Below are positions 1 through 9,800 of a stretch of 64,000 bases of DNA, piece by piece. The DNA is from Hyphomicrobiales bacterium (GTDB taxonomy: Bacteria; Pseudomonadota; Alphaproteobacteria; Rhizobiales; Aestuariivirgaceae), in NCBI GenBank assembly GCA_016185245.1, contig JACPNZ010000008.1, forward strand, positions 43,086 to 107,085. The letters run 5' to 3'. How positions within the stretch are numbered: the first letter of the stretch is position 1; each line of letters begins with the position of its first letter. The notes under the pieces are model-generated. The model was not told where the DNA came from, ran no database searches, and saw only the letters and a program-made list of their open reading frames with translations. A program made the translations under genes and the position numbers.

Positions 1-253
1 CAACCGCGACGAGGGCGGAATCGACGGCCGCTGAAAACGCGGCGCTATCGGCGGTGATCCTGGCGTAGTCGATGCTCGCGCCGGCGATGACAACCACGGG
101 TATCGCGGAGATGGCAGACATCATCGTGATGTTGCCGGCGCAGTCGCCGAGGAAGCCGAAGAAGCCCCTTCCGGCCGGCGTTCGGCAACTTGTCTTGATA
201 CCGGCTGGCCAGTTTTGCGCCAGAATACCCAATGACGACCGCAGACCGCGCAT
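1..253 (-). CDS. TadE/TadG-like pilus assembly protein, N-terminal part, cut by window edge
   Basis: Reading the minus strand from an ATG at 253 gives an open frame of 84 codons that runs off the left edge. After about 34 residues comes a segment GDCAGNITMMSAISAIPVVV followed by IAGASIDYARI and an Ala-rich stretch. This resembles the N-terminal pilin-like helix of TadE/TadG (Flp pilus) proteins, where a Gly-Asn pair precedes a hydrophobic membrane helix ending in a D-Y-[AS]-R motif. An AGAGGG ribosome-binding site sits 9 bases before the ATG. In that family the protein is a minor pseudopilin or periplasmic component of the Tad secretion/pilus machine. The rest of the gene lies outside, so the subtype is inferred only. 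Confidence 0.7.
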   Translation of the reverse strand, partial: MRGLRSSLGILAQNWPAGIKTSCRTPAGRGFFGFLGDCAGNITMMSAISAIPVVVIAGASIDYARITADSAAFSAAVDSALVAV

Positions 254-463
254 TGCACATAACCCTCTTTCGCAGGAGTCGATGCGCGAGAATTACGGCG
301 GGGTAATCTTACAAATTGTTTCCAAATTCATTCGGGTCTTACACAAACTCCAGAATCACTATCCCAGTAGCGACATCCCGCCCTCTATGGTTTCTTGCTT
401 GACAGGATTCTTAGAAAACCATTGGTAAACTGGGCAGAAGAGCAAGCCTAGCCGCCGCCTGCC

Positions 464-2113
464 CTACATGTTCGGATAATTCGGTCCTTCGCCGCCCTGG
501 GGCACGGTCCAGACGATGTTCTGCGACGGATCCTTGATATCGCAGGTCTTGCAGTGCACGCAGTTCTGATGGTTGATCTGGAAGCGCGGGCCCTTGCCCT
601 CTTCCTCGACGATTTCATAGACGCCGGCCGGACAATAGCGTTGGGCGGGCTCGGCCCAGTTCGGCAGATTGATGGCGACCGGCACGCCGGCGTTCTTCAG
701 GCGGAGATGGGGCGGCTCGTCCTCCTCGTGATTGGTCGCCGAGAACGCCACATTGGTCAGCCGGTCGAATGAAATCACGCCGTCGGGCTTGGGATAGTCG
801 ATAGGCTTCGATGCGGCGGCGGGCTTGAGCGTCGCATAGTCGGGCTTGCCGTGTTTCCAGGTGCCGAGCCCAACGCCGAACAATTGGTTGAGCCACATGT
901 CGAGGCCGCCCAGCGCCAGTCCGCCGACCAGTCCTAGCTTCGACAACATGGGCTTGACGTTCCTCACCCGCTTCAGGTCCTGGTAGACCCAGGACCTGCG
1001 ATAGGCCGCCTCATAGGCGGAAAGCTCGTCGCCGGCGCGACCGGCGGCCAGTGCTGCCACCGCCGCTTCCGCCGCCAGCATGCCGGTCTTCATGGCATTG
1101 TGCGAGCCTTTGATGCGCGGCACGTTGACGAAGCCGGCCGAACAGCCGATCAGCGCTCCTCCAGGGAAGCAGAGCTTGGGCACCGACTGCAGGCCGCCTT
1201 CGGTGATGGCGCGCGCGCCATAGGCGACGCGCCTTCCGCCCTGCAGCACCTCAGCGATCAGCGGGTGATGCTTGAAGCGCTGGAACTCCATGTAGGGATA
1301 GAGCCAGGGGTTGGTGTAGTTAAGATGCACCACGAAGCCCACCGACACCAGATTGTCCTCGAGGTGATACATGAAGCTGCCGCCGCCGGTCCTGGTGCCC
1401 AGCGGCCAGCCCATGGTGTGGGTGACCTGGCCGGGGCGGTGGTTCTCGGGGCGGACCTCCCACAGTTCCTTCATCCCCAGGCCGAATTTCTGCGGCTCGT
1501 GGCCCTCCGACAGATTGAACTTCGCAATGATCTCCTTGGCCAGCGAGCCGCGCACGCCTTCGGCGATGAACACATATTTGCCGGTGAGTTCCATGCCCGG
1601 CTGGTAGTCGGGCTTATGAGACCCATCCCGGGCGATGCCCATCACGCCTGCCACCACACCCCGGACCGAGCCGTCCTCCCGGCAGAGGACTTCCGAGGCG
1701 GCGAAGCCCGGATAGATCTCGACACCCAGGGCTTCCGCCTCCTTGGCCAGCCAGCGGCACAGGTTGCCGAGCGAGATGGCGTAATTGCCGTGATTGCCCA
1801 TCAGCGGCGGCATCAGGGCGTTGGGCAGGCGCAGCGCCCCGCGCGGACCCAGCACATAGAAACGGTCGTCGGTGACGGGCGTATTGAGGGGAGCGCCCTT
1901 CTCTTTCCAGTCGGGGATCAACTCGTTCAGGGCGATGGGATCGATCACCGCGCCCGACAGGATATGGGCGCCCACTTCCGAACCCTTTTCGAGGAGACAG
2001 ACACTGGTCTCCGGCGAAAGCTGCTTGAGACGGATCGCCGCGGCAAGGCCGGCGGGGCCGGCGCCGACGATCACCACATCATAGTCCATGGCCTCGCGCC
2101 CGACCTGTTCCAC
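464..2113 (-). CDS. Electron transfer flavoprotein-ubiquinone oxidoreductase
   Basis: Passes electrons from reduced electron transfer flavoprotein (fatty acid and amino acid oxidation) to ubiquinone at the inner membrane. The frame is open further upstream, but I take the GTG at 2113, which has GAGGAG 9 bases before it and gives 549 residues, the normal family length. The longer frame would overlap the divergent glycosylase gene. Residues 17-22 (GAGPAG) are the FAD dinucleotide-binding motif. The C-terminus carries a ferredoxin-like [4Fe-4S] site with Cys494, Cys518, Cys521 and Cys524 (motif CVHCKTC). An ATG at 2089 (MDYDVVIVGAG) is an alternative start. Function is secure. Confidence 0.95.
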   Translation of the reverse strand: MEQVGREAMDYDVVIVGAGPAGLAAAIRLKQLSPETSVCLLEKGSEVGAHILSGAVIDPIALNELIPDWKEKGAPLNTPVTDDRFYVLGPRGALRLPNALMPPLMGNHGNYAISLGNLCRWLAKEAEALGVEIYPGFAASEVLCREDGSVRGVVAGVMGIARDGSHKPDYQPGMELTGKYVFIAEGVRGSLAKEIIAKFNLSEGHEPQKFGLGMKELWEVRPENHRPGQVTHTMGWPLGTRTGGGSFMYHLEDNLVSVGFVVHLNYTNPWLYPYMEFQRFKHHPLIAEVLQGGRRVAYGARAITEGGLQSVPKLCFPGGALIGCSAGFVNVPRIKGSHNAMKTGMLAAEAAVAALAAGRAGDELSAYEAAYRRSWVYQDLKRVRNVKPMLSKLGLVGGLALGGLDMWLNQLFGVGLGTWKHGKPDYATLKPAAASKPIDYPKPDGVISFDRLTNVAFSATNHEEDEPPHLRLKNAGVPVAINLPNWAEPAQRYCPAGVYEIVEEEGKGPRFQINHQNCVHCKTCDIKDPSQNIVWTVPQGGEGPNYPNM

Positions 2114-2169
2114 GGCCTGCCGCTCCTCACTGGGTTTTCTGCTGGGGCCTGTTATAGTGGGGGCCTGCC

Positions 2170-2967
2170 ATGAGACAAGCCGACAAATCCGACATGACAC
2201 CCGGCGCTGCCGCCGCCGCCCTCGCCTGGCTCGCCGAAATGGGGGCCGACGAGATCGTCGGCGAGGTCGCGGTCAACCGTTTCGCCGAGCCATCGGCGGC
2301 GATGCCGGCGCCGCCGCCTGTCGCACCGGTGCTGCCCGTCGCGGTCCGCAATCCCGCCGGCAGCGCCGCCGAAATCGCCTCCTCCTGTCAGAGCCTCGCC
2401 GAACTTGCCGCCGCCCTTGCTTCCTTCGATGCCTGTCCGCTCAAGAAGACCGCTACCAATTTGTGTTTCGCCGACGGCAACCCGCAGGCCCACGTCATGC
2501 TGGTCGGCGAAGCGCCGGGGCGCGAGGAAGACCTCGAGGGCAAGCCTTTCGTCGGGCGCTCGGGCCAGCTTCTCGACCGCATGCTGGCGGCGATCGGCCT
2601 GTCGCGCCGGGCCGAGGAACCCGAACGCGCGGTGTTCATCACCAACACCATCTTCTGGCGGCCACCGGGAAATCGCGACCCGACCGAGGCCGAGACGCTG
2701 ATGTGCCTGCCCTTCGTGCTCCGCGCCATCGAGCTGCAAAGCCCACGCCTGGTCGTGAGCCTCGGCAAGATTTCGGCCCAGCGCCTCACCGGCTCGGCCG
2801 ACGGCATCCTCAGGCTGCGCGGCCGCTGGCGCGATCTTTCGATCGGCGGGCGCAATGTGCCGCTGTTGCCGACGCTGCATCCGGCCTATCTGCTGCGGCA
2901 GCCGGCCCAGAAGCGTCTGGCCTGGCGCGACATGCTGATGCTGCGCCAGGCGCTCGATGCCCATTGA
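2170..2967 (+). CDS. Uracil-DNA glycosylase, family 4 type
   Basis: Removes uracil from DNA to start base excision repair. The 265-residue protein has the motif GEAPG at 113-117 followed by the conserved EGKPFVGRSGQLL block (motif 1) and HPAY at 237-240 (motif 2). The first 80 residues are an Ala/Pro-rich linker, usual for alphaproteobacterial members. Cys89 and Cys99 flank the FADG segment and another Cys lies in LMCLPF; whether a full set of four iron-sulfur ligands is present is not clear from reading. It is divergent from the ETF-QO gene, with 56 bases between the two chosen starts. DNA polymerase-associated DUF4130 proteins are not nearby. Confidence 0.92.
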   Translation: MRQADKSDMTPGAAAAALAWLAEMGADEIVGEVAVNRFAEPSAAMPAPPPVAPVLPVAVRNPAGSAAEIASSCQSLAELAAALASFDACPLKKTATNLCFADGNPQAHVMLVGEAPGREEDLEGKPFVGRSGQLLDRMLAAIGLSRRAEEPERAVFITNTIFWRPPGNRDPTEAETLMCLPFVLRAIELQSPRLVVSLGKISAQRLTGSADGILRLRGRWRDLSIGGRNVPLLPTLHPAYLLRQPAQKRLAWRDMLMLRQALDAH

Positions 2968-3116
2968 CGGCGCCGCGGCAAGTTCCGCGACGCCAAATAT
3001 AAGCGAAAAAATTCGTGCCTCGCATGAGCTTTTCTTTTTGATTTGCCGCGCCGCGATTCTAATATGCACCCAGGAGTAGAGTTGCGGCTGTTACGCATCT
3101 GCTTGGAGAATTCCGC

Positions 3117-3665
3117 ATGACTGCTGGCAATCGACCGAGAGACTTCATTCCCGTCAGGATCGCTGTCCTGACCATATCCGACACGCGCGGCCTCGAGGAC
3201 GACACCTCGGGCCAGGTTCTGAGCGACCGGATCGGCGAAGCCGGTCATCGCCTGTCGGCGCGCAAGGTAGTCAAAGACGACATCCGGGCCATCCGCCATG
3301 TGATCCGCGACTGGACCAATCGCGACGATATCGACGTGATCATTTCGACCGGCGGCACCGGGCTCACCGGCAACGATGTCACCGTCGAGGCGATGCGGCC
3401 TTTGTTCGACAAGGAGATCGACGGCTTCGGCCCGCTGTTCCACACGATCTCCTTCGCCAAGATCGGCACCTCGACCATCCAGTCGCGGGCCACCGCCGGC
3501 ATCATGAAGGGCAAGTACATCTTCTGCCTGCCGGGTTCGCCCGGCGCCTGCCGCGACGGCTGGGACGATATCCTCAAGGCCCAGCTCGACTACCGGCACA
3601 AGCCCTGCAACTTCGTCGAGATCATGCCAAGGCTCACCGAGCACATGCGGGGCAAGGCCGGCTGA
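3117..3665 (+). CDS. moaB: Molybdenum cofactor biosynthesis protein B
   Basis: MogA/MoaB-type molybdopterin adenylyltransferase family protein of 182 residues, soluble and probably trimeric. The signature is the glycine-rich GGTGLTGNDVT loop around residues 78-88 and the later LPGSPGAC loop, both part of the molybdopterin-binding fold. The start ATG follows TTGGAGAATTCCGC, with GGAG 8 bases upstream. No other moa genes are adjacent, so the gene is solitary here. In bacteria with both MogA and MoaB the exact role of MoaB is uncertain; the family assignment is firm. Confidence 0.92.
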   Translation: MTAGNRPRDFIPVRIAVLTISDTRGLEDDTSGQVLSDRIGEAGHRLSARKVVKDDIRAIRHVIRDWTNRDDIDVIISTGGTGLTGNDVTVEAMRPLFDKEIDGFGPLFHTISFAKIGTSTIQSRATAGIMKGKYIFCLPGSPGACRDGWDDILKAQLDYRHKPCNFVEIMPRLTEHMRGKAG

Positions 3666-3785
3666 TCGATTGTGGCAATCGCCGCCACAAGAGTTGCCAA
3701 AGCTTCATTTGAAAGAACCGGCGAAGCTCCCAGGTGTCGAGAGCGGCCGGCGATAGTCGCCGGCGCAATCACTGAGGAGAACGAC

Positions 3786-4058
3786 ATGAAGAAGTTACTC
3801 ATTGCCGCGGCGGCGCTCGCCGCCATGTCGGCGACAGCCTTTGCCGTCAGCGCCAACGACCAGCATCGCCCTCGCGGCAACAACCACGACGTCGATGCCC
3901 TTACCTCCTGTCCTTCGGGCGTCAAGAACAAGTTGGGGTTCTGCGAAACGTCTCCGGCCGCAGTTGTAGCAATGCCGAGCTATCGAGGCCACACCCAGTC
4001 GACGTCGGCCTTTGACGCCATGACGGCCAACCAGAACTCGCACAACCAAATGCCGTAG
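3786..4058 (+). CDS. Small secreted protein, paralogue A of an adjacent pair
   Basis: A 90-residue protein that starts at an ATG preceded by GAGGAGAACGAC, a better start than the longer frame from 3672. Residues 1-23 form a Sec signal peptide (MKK, Ala/Leu-rich core, cleavage near AVSA). The mature part is polar, has two cysteines and ends in a Gln/Asn-rich tail. It contains NNHDV, then five residues, Cys, ten residues, Cys. The next gene has the same spacing pattern (NNEDV, five residues, Cys, nine residues, Cys). I do not recognise a family. A periplasmic or secreted location is the only functional statement I can support. Confidence 0.65.
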   Translation: MKKLLIAAAALAAMSATAFAVSANDQHRPRGNNHDVDALTSCPSGVKNKLGFCETSPAAVVAMPSYRGHTQSTSAFDAMTANQNSHNQMP

Positions 4059-4206
4059 CCGCGATCGTCGGCCGCCGATGTCCGGACACGGCGCCGGCCA
4101 TCTGCGGCCGATTGACGGGCGGGCGCAATTGGTGTCACTTGCATCGTCCGGCGCAATCCCCATGTACGGTGCCTTGGGGACCGATTGCATGCGAGGGAAG
4201 CAAGCC

Positions 4207-4491
4207 ATGAGAAAGTTTTGGGTCACAGTGGCAGCGGCGGCTCTGCTTGCCGTTTCGGCGCAATCGGGCCTGGCCAAGGACAAGCGCGACAAGCATGATA
4301 GATATCGCTCCAACAACGAGGACGTGATGTCGGAGTTCTGGTGCACCGGCATGACCAACTCGACGGCCAGGTGCTCCACCATGCCGAACAAGCGCTTCAA
4401 GCGCGAGAACGGCGAGCCGGTCCATGTCAGCGGCCAGCGGACGTGCAAGATCGTCTTCTACCCGTTCTTCGGCGCGGTCCGGTCCTGCTGA
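4207..4491 (+). CDS. Small secreted protein, paralogue B of an adjacent pair
   Basis: A 94-residue protein with a clear signal peptide (MRKFWVTVAAAALLAVSAQS then GLAK). The mature part is basic (KDKRDKHDR) and then shows NNEDV-x5-Cys-x9-Cys, matching the previous gene, plus a C-terminal pair of cysteines in RTCKIVF and VRSC. Four cysteines could form two disulfides in the periplasm. The start ATG follows GAGGGAAGCAAGCC. It converges with the EamA transporter gene, with three bases between the stops. No recognised domain; it may be a lineage-specific family shared with the upstream gene. Confidence 0.65.
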   Translation: MRKFWVTVAAAALLAVSAQSGLAKDKRDKHDRYRSNNEDVMSEFWCTGMTNSTARCSTMPNKRFKRENGEPVHVSGQRTCKIVFYPFFGAVRSC

Positions 4492-4494
4492 CGG

Positions 4495-5376
4495 TCACGA
4501 CGCCGCCGCACTTTCGGGAGCTGCGGTCTTCGGCCTTCCGACCGAGACGATGGCGAGCCCGGCCAGGATGGTGAGACCGCCGAGGATTTGCGCCGGCGAA
4601 ATGCTCTCGTCCAGAAGCACGGCCGCCGCCCCAATGCCGACGACCGGCATCAGCAGCATGAAGGGGGCGACCTGTTCGATCGGGCACTGGCGCAGCACCG
4701 AATACCAACTCGAATAGGCGACGTAGTAGCCGAAAACCCCGACAAACAGCAGCATCAGCCATTGTTGGCCGGTGGCGGTGGCCAGCGATTCGATCTGGCC
4801 CTGCTCGAGGAGAAGGCTTGCCAGCAGAAGCTGGGGCAGGCTGCCGAGCGCATTGGCCTTGAGTATCCCGGCGCCCCCATCGCGGCCGTATTTGCGGGCA
4901 AAGACCTGGCCCAGGGCCCAGATGAAGGCGCCGCCGATCACCAGCATGACGGGTGCTAGCGGCGGCGGCGCCTCGGGTAGCCCGATGACCATCGCCACCC
5001 CGGCGAGTGCGATGACCGTGCCAAGCGATTTCCGCCCGTCGAGCGCCTCGCCGCCGACCAGCCAGCCGAGGAGCACGGCGAACGGCACCTGGGTCTGCAG
5101 CACCAGGTTTGCCGTGGTGGCGGGTAGCCCCTTGAGGCCGATGAACACCATGGCACCCTGGATCGTCACCGCCAGGGCAGAAATGAGAATGATGTGGGAG
5201 AGCCTCGTTGCTAGCGGCCGCCGGTAGGTGAAGGTCATAACCAGGGCGATCCCGGCATAGACCATCAGCATCATGAACAGCGGCGGGAAATGGGCAACCG
5301 TCGGCTTGGCGACGGTGAAGCCGATGCCGAAGCACAGGGGCGGCACGAGGGCAAGCGCGATCTGGCGCGGAGTCAT
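4495..5376 (-). CDS. EamA/DMT family transporter
   Basis: A 293-residue inner-membrane protein of the drug/metabolite transporter superfamily with about ten hydrophobic segments in two EamA repeats (for example PPLCFGIGFTVAKPTVAHF at the N-terminus and LMPVVGIGAAAVLLDE near the C-terminus). I use the ATG at 5376 (MTPRQIALAL), preceded by AGGG; the open frame continues to 6030 only because it is antisense to the next gene. The substrate cannot be told; family members export amino acids or other metabolites. It is divergent from the radical SAM gene. Confidence 0.9.
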   Translation of the reverse strand: MTPRQIALALVPPLCFGIGFTVAKPTVAHFPPLFMMLMVYAGIALVMTFTYRRPLATRLSHIILISALAVTIQGAMVFIGLKGLPATTANLVLQTQVPFAVLLGWLVGGEALDGRKSLGTVIALAGVAMVIGLPEAPPPLAPVMLVIGGAFIWALGQVFARKYGRDGGAGILKANALGSLPQLLLASLLLEQGQIESLATATGQQWLMLLFVGVFGYYVAYSSWYSVLRQCPIEQVAPFMLLMPVVGIGAAAVLLDESISPAQILGGLTILAGLAIVSVGRPKTAAPESAAAS

Positions 5377-5448
5377 GGGGGCAAACCCTGACGGATTCCT
5401 ACTGCTCTCGCAAATATGTTCTTGATTTGTTCCTTCGGGCGTGATTAC

Positions 5449-6600
5449 ATGCGAGCCATGCCGACGCTCCTCGACAGGCGCCAGTTTACCGGTTTCGACA
5501 CCGCCGTCACGGGTGCGGGTCGCTTTGCCGCGACCGCACTCGCCCCGCAATTGCGCGGCCGCGGCGCCCGCGGCAACGAGAGCGGCCGCTACGAGAAGCT
5601 CGGCCGGGTGCTGTTCGACGACGGCTGGGACAGTCTCGAGGATCTGCCGCCGGTTGCCACCAGCATCATCGCCGAGACCGCCAAGGTCATCATCACCCGC
5701 AACGATTCGCCCGACATCTCCTTCGACCGCTCGATCAACCCCTATCGCGGCTGCGAGCATGGCTGCTCCTACTGCTATGCCAGGCCCACCCACGCCTTTA
5801 TGGGGCTGTCGCCGGGCCTCGACTTCGAGAGCAAGCTGTTCGTCAAGGGCAACGCGCCCGAGCTCCTGCGTCAGGAGCTTGCCGCCCCCGGCTATAGCCC
5901 ACGCACCCTGGCGCTCGGCTCCAACACCGATCCCTATCAGCCGATCGAGCGCAGCCATAGGCTGACCCGGCGCATCCTCGAAGTCCTGTCGGAGTTCGGC
6001 CATCCAGTCGGCATCGTCACCAAGTCGCATCTGGTGACCCGCGACATCGACATCCTGAAGCCCATGGCGACGCGCGGCCTGGTCAAGGTGGCGCTGTCGG
6101 TCACCACCCTCGATCCGAAACTGGCCAGGTCCATGGAGCCACGCGCCGCCACGCCGTCGAGAAGGCTCAAGGCTCTGGAACTCCTGGCGGCGGCCGGCAT
6201 CCCGACGGTGGTGATGGTGGCCCCGGTCATCCCGGCGGTCAATGACAGCGAGATCGAGGCGATCCTCAAGCAGGCCGCCGCGGCGGGAGTTCGCGAGGCG
6301 GGCTATGCGATGCTCAGGCTGCCGCTCGAGGTGCGCGACATCTTCAGGGACTGGCTCGAAGCCGAGTTCCCCGACCGGGCGGCCAGGGTCATGTCGCTCA
6401 TCCGGTCGATCCGCTCCGGCAAAGAGAATGACTCAACCTTCGGCCGGCGCATGACCGGCACCGGCCCCTATGCCTGGACCATCGGCCGGCGCTTCGAGCT
6501 CGCCTGCCAGCGCCTCGGCCTCAACCGGGAGCGCGTCAGCCTCGCCACCGATCAATTCCGCCGCCCGCCCCAGCCCGGCGAACAGTTGACGCTGCTTTGA
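5449..6600 (+). CDS. PA0069-type radical SAM protein
   Basis: A radical S-adenosylmethionine enzyme of the PA0069/SplB-like family. The cluster-binding motif is C-x3-C-x2-C in RGCEHGCSYCYARPTH, roughly residues 99-107. Before it, the sequence DISFDRSINPYRGCEHG is typical of this subgroup. The substrate is unknown for the family. Starts at 5416 (ATG), 5449 (ATG) and 5458 (ATG) are all in frame and none has a strong ribosome-binding site, so the N-terminus is uncertain by about 11 residues; I picked 5449. The length from there is 383 residues. Confidence 0.9.
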   Translation: MRAMPTLLDRRQFTGFDTAVTGAGRFAATALAPQLRGRGARGNESGRYEKLGRVLFDDGWDSLEDLPPVATSIIAETAKVIITRNDSPDISFDRSINPYRGCEHGCSYCYARPTHAFMGLSPGLDFESKLFVKGNAPELLRQELAAPGYSPRTLALGSNTDPYQPIERSHRLTRRILEVLSEFGHPVGIVTKSHLVTRDIDILKPMATRGLVKVALSVTTLDPKLARSMEPRAATPSRRLKALELLAAAGIPTVVMVAPVIPAVNDSEIEAILKQAAAAGVREAGYAMLRLPLEVRDIFRDWLEAEFPDRAARVMSLIRSIRSGKENDSTFGRRMTGTGPYAWTIGRRFELACQRLGLNRERVSLATDQFRRPPQPGEQLTLL

Positions 6601-6618
6601 ACAATTAGGGGAAACACC

Positions 6619-7446
6619 GTGACGCAGGCTGATAAGGCCGCAATATTCCAGCGCCTGCACGAGGGACCCAGCGCCTTTGTCATTCCCAATCCATGGGATG
6701 CCGGCAGCGCCTTTCTGCTTGAGACGCTTGGTTTCAAGGCACTGGCCACAACCAGCGCGGGGCTGGCTTTCTCGCTGGCACGACCCGATGGTGCGGTATC
6801 GCGCGAGGAAGCGCTCGCCAATGCGGCGGCGATCGTCAACGCCACATCGCTGCCGGTCGCCGCCGATTTGGAGAACGGCTACGGACCGTCGCCGGAGGCC
6901 TGCGCCCTGACGATTACCCGCGCCGGTGCTGCCGGACTGGTTGGCGGCTCGATCGAGGACGCCACCGGAGAGGCCCAGTCACCGATTTTCGATGTGGGAC
7001 TCGCCGTCGAGCGCGTCACGGCTGCGGTCGAGGCGGCGCGCAAGCTGGGCTTTCCTTTCATGCTCACGGCGCGGGCGGAGAATTTTCTGCACGGACGCGC
7101 CGATCTCAAGGACACCGTCAAGCGGCTGCAGGCGTTTCAGCAGGCCGGAGCCGATGTACTGTTCGCGCCGGGCCTCAGGACGCGGGAAGATATCCGCGCG
7201 GTGACATCGTCGGTGGACCGGCCGGTGAATGTGATGATGGGACTGCAGGGGGTTCGGTTTTCCGTCAATGATCTCGCCTCCCTCGGCGTCCGGCGGATCA
7301 GCATCGGCTCGGCATTGGCGCGGGCGGCCTATGGCGCCATGCTCAAGGGCGCCCGGGAGATTGCCGGCCGGGGCACCTTCAGCTTTTCCGACGACGCCGT
7401 CCCGTTCGGCGAAGTCAACGCCATCTTCGCCAAGGCGCGCCCTTGA
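6619..7446 (+). CDS. Isocitrate lyase/PEP mutase superfamily enzyme
   Basis: A 275-residue TIM-barrel protein that begins with GTG after TTAGGGGAAACACC. It shows the family pattern: FVIPNPWDAGSAFLLETLGF at the N-terminus, TTSAGLAFSL, and DLENGYG for metal and substrate binding (DxxxGxG type). It lacks the KKCGH catalytic loop of true isocitrate lyases, so it is the short PEP mutase-like subgroup whose members act as carbon-carbon or phosphonate lyases, or as oxaloacetate decarboxylases. The substrate is not inferable. It sits between the radical SAM gene and rnhB on the same strand. Confidence 0.85.
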   Translation: MTQADKAAIFQRLHEGPSAFVIPNPWDAGSAFLLETLGFKALATTSAGLAFSLARPDGAVSREEALANAAAIVNATSLPVAADLENGYGPSPEACALTITRAGAAGLVGGSIEDATGEAQSPIFDVGLAVERVTAAVEAARKLGFPFMLTARAENFLHGRADLKDTVKRLQAFQQAGADVLFAPGLRTREDIRAVTSSVDRPVNVMMGLQGVRFSVNDLASLGVRRISIGSALARAAYGAMLKGAREIAGRGTFSFSDDAVPFGEVNAIFAKARP

Positions 7447-7476
7447 CGGTTGCCGGACCTCGCCGCATGCAGGGCG

Positions 7477-8088
7477 ATGGACGGTCCGGACTTCAGTTTC
7501 GAACGGGCGGCGCTGACCAACGGTTACAGTCAGGTCTGCGGCATCGACGAGGCGGGTCGCGGCCCCTGGGCGGGGCCGGTCGTTGCAGCGGCGGTGATCC
7601 TCGATACCGCCCGCATCCCTCAGGGCCTCGATGATTCGAAGAAGCTCGGCGCGGCGCGGCGCGAGGCCCTGTTTGCCGAGATCATGGCCAGCGCCACGGT
7701 CGGCATCGGCATCGCCGAGGTTGCCCAGATCGATCGCGACAACATCCTGGCCGCCACCCTGTGGGCCATGGGCGAAGCCGTCCGTTTACTGACGATTCCG
7801 CCCAACTTGGCGCTGGTCGACGGCAACCGGGCGCCCAAGCTTGTCTGCCCCGCACAAACCATCGTCGCCGGCGATGCCAGGAGCCTCTCCATCGCCGCCG
7901 CCTCGATTGTCGCCAAGGTCACGCGCGACCGCATCATGGCCGAGCTCGATCGCGCCTATCCCGTCTATGGCTTCGCCCGCCACAAGGGCTACGGCACGGC
8001 GCTGCACCGGGCGGCACTCATGCGCCACGGCCCCTCGCCCGTCCACCGCAAGAGCTTCGCGCCGGTTGCCCGCCTGCTGGCCCGTTAA
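7477..8088 (+). CDS. rnhB: Ribonuclease HII
   Basis: Cleaves the RNA strand of RNA-DNA hybrids and single ribonucleotides in DNA. The motif GIDEAGRGPWAGPVVAAAV at the N-terminus holds the catalytic Asp-Glu pair (DEAGRG), SIAAASIVAKVTRD carries the conserved serine and lysine region, and LVDGN supplies a further Asp. I chose the ATG at 7477 with AGGG 5 bases upstream, giving 203 residues; a TTG at 7450 would add nine residues. It lies upstream of ccrM on the same strand, an arrangement I recall as common in Hyphomicrobiales. Confidence 0.95.
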   Translation: MDGPDFSFERAALTNGYSQVCGIDEAGRGPWAGPVVAAAVILDTARIPQGLDDSKKLGAARREALFAEIMASATVGIGIAEVAQIDRDNILAATLWAMGEAVRLLTIPPNLALVDGNRAPKLVCPAQTIVAGDARSLSIAAASIVAKVTRDRIMAELDRAYPVYGFARHKGYGTALHRAALMRHGPSPVHRKSFAPVARLLAR

Positions 8089-8144
8089 CCACTTTCGCCG
8101 AAAGCCGTTCTCCTCGGAGTCCCGCCGATCAATGATGACGATTC
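8085..8144 (+). promoter_or_regulatory. Candidate ccrM control region: CtrA-like half-site and two GANTC sites
   Basis: Between rnhB and ccrM lie TTAACCA at 8085-8091, which matches a CtrA half-site, and two GANTC methylation sites, GAGTC at 8117-8121 and GATTC at 8140-8144. CcrM methylates GANTC, and in Caulobacter the ccrM promoter is controlled by CtrA and by methylation of GANTC sites in its leader. Regulation here is inference from that parallel. There is no second TTAA at the canonical spacing. Confidence 0.4.
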
Positions 8145-8151
8145 AAAATAA

Positions 8152-9770
<1,619 letters not shown>

Positions 9771-9800
9771 GGCCCGGATCGCGACCGGAGACTTAGCCCC

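Noticed and set aside
72..428. 118-codon plus frame at the left edge
   Set aside because: Overlaps the TadE/TadG-like minus frame, which has a recognisable membrane motif and ribosome-binding site; the plus frame has neither.
4495..6030. 511-codon version of the EamA transporter
   Set aside because: The N-terminal 218 codons are antisense to the radical SAM gene; the transporter family starts at about the ATG at 5376.
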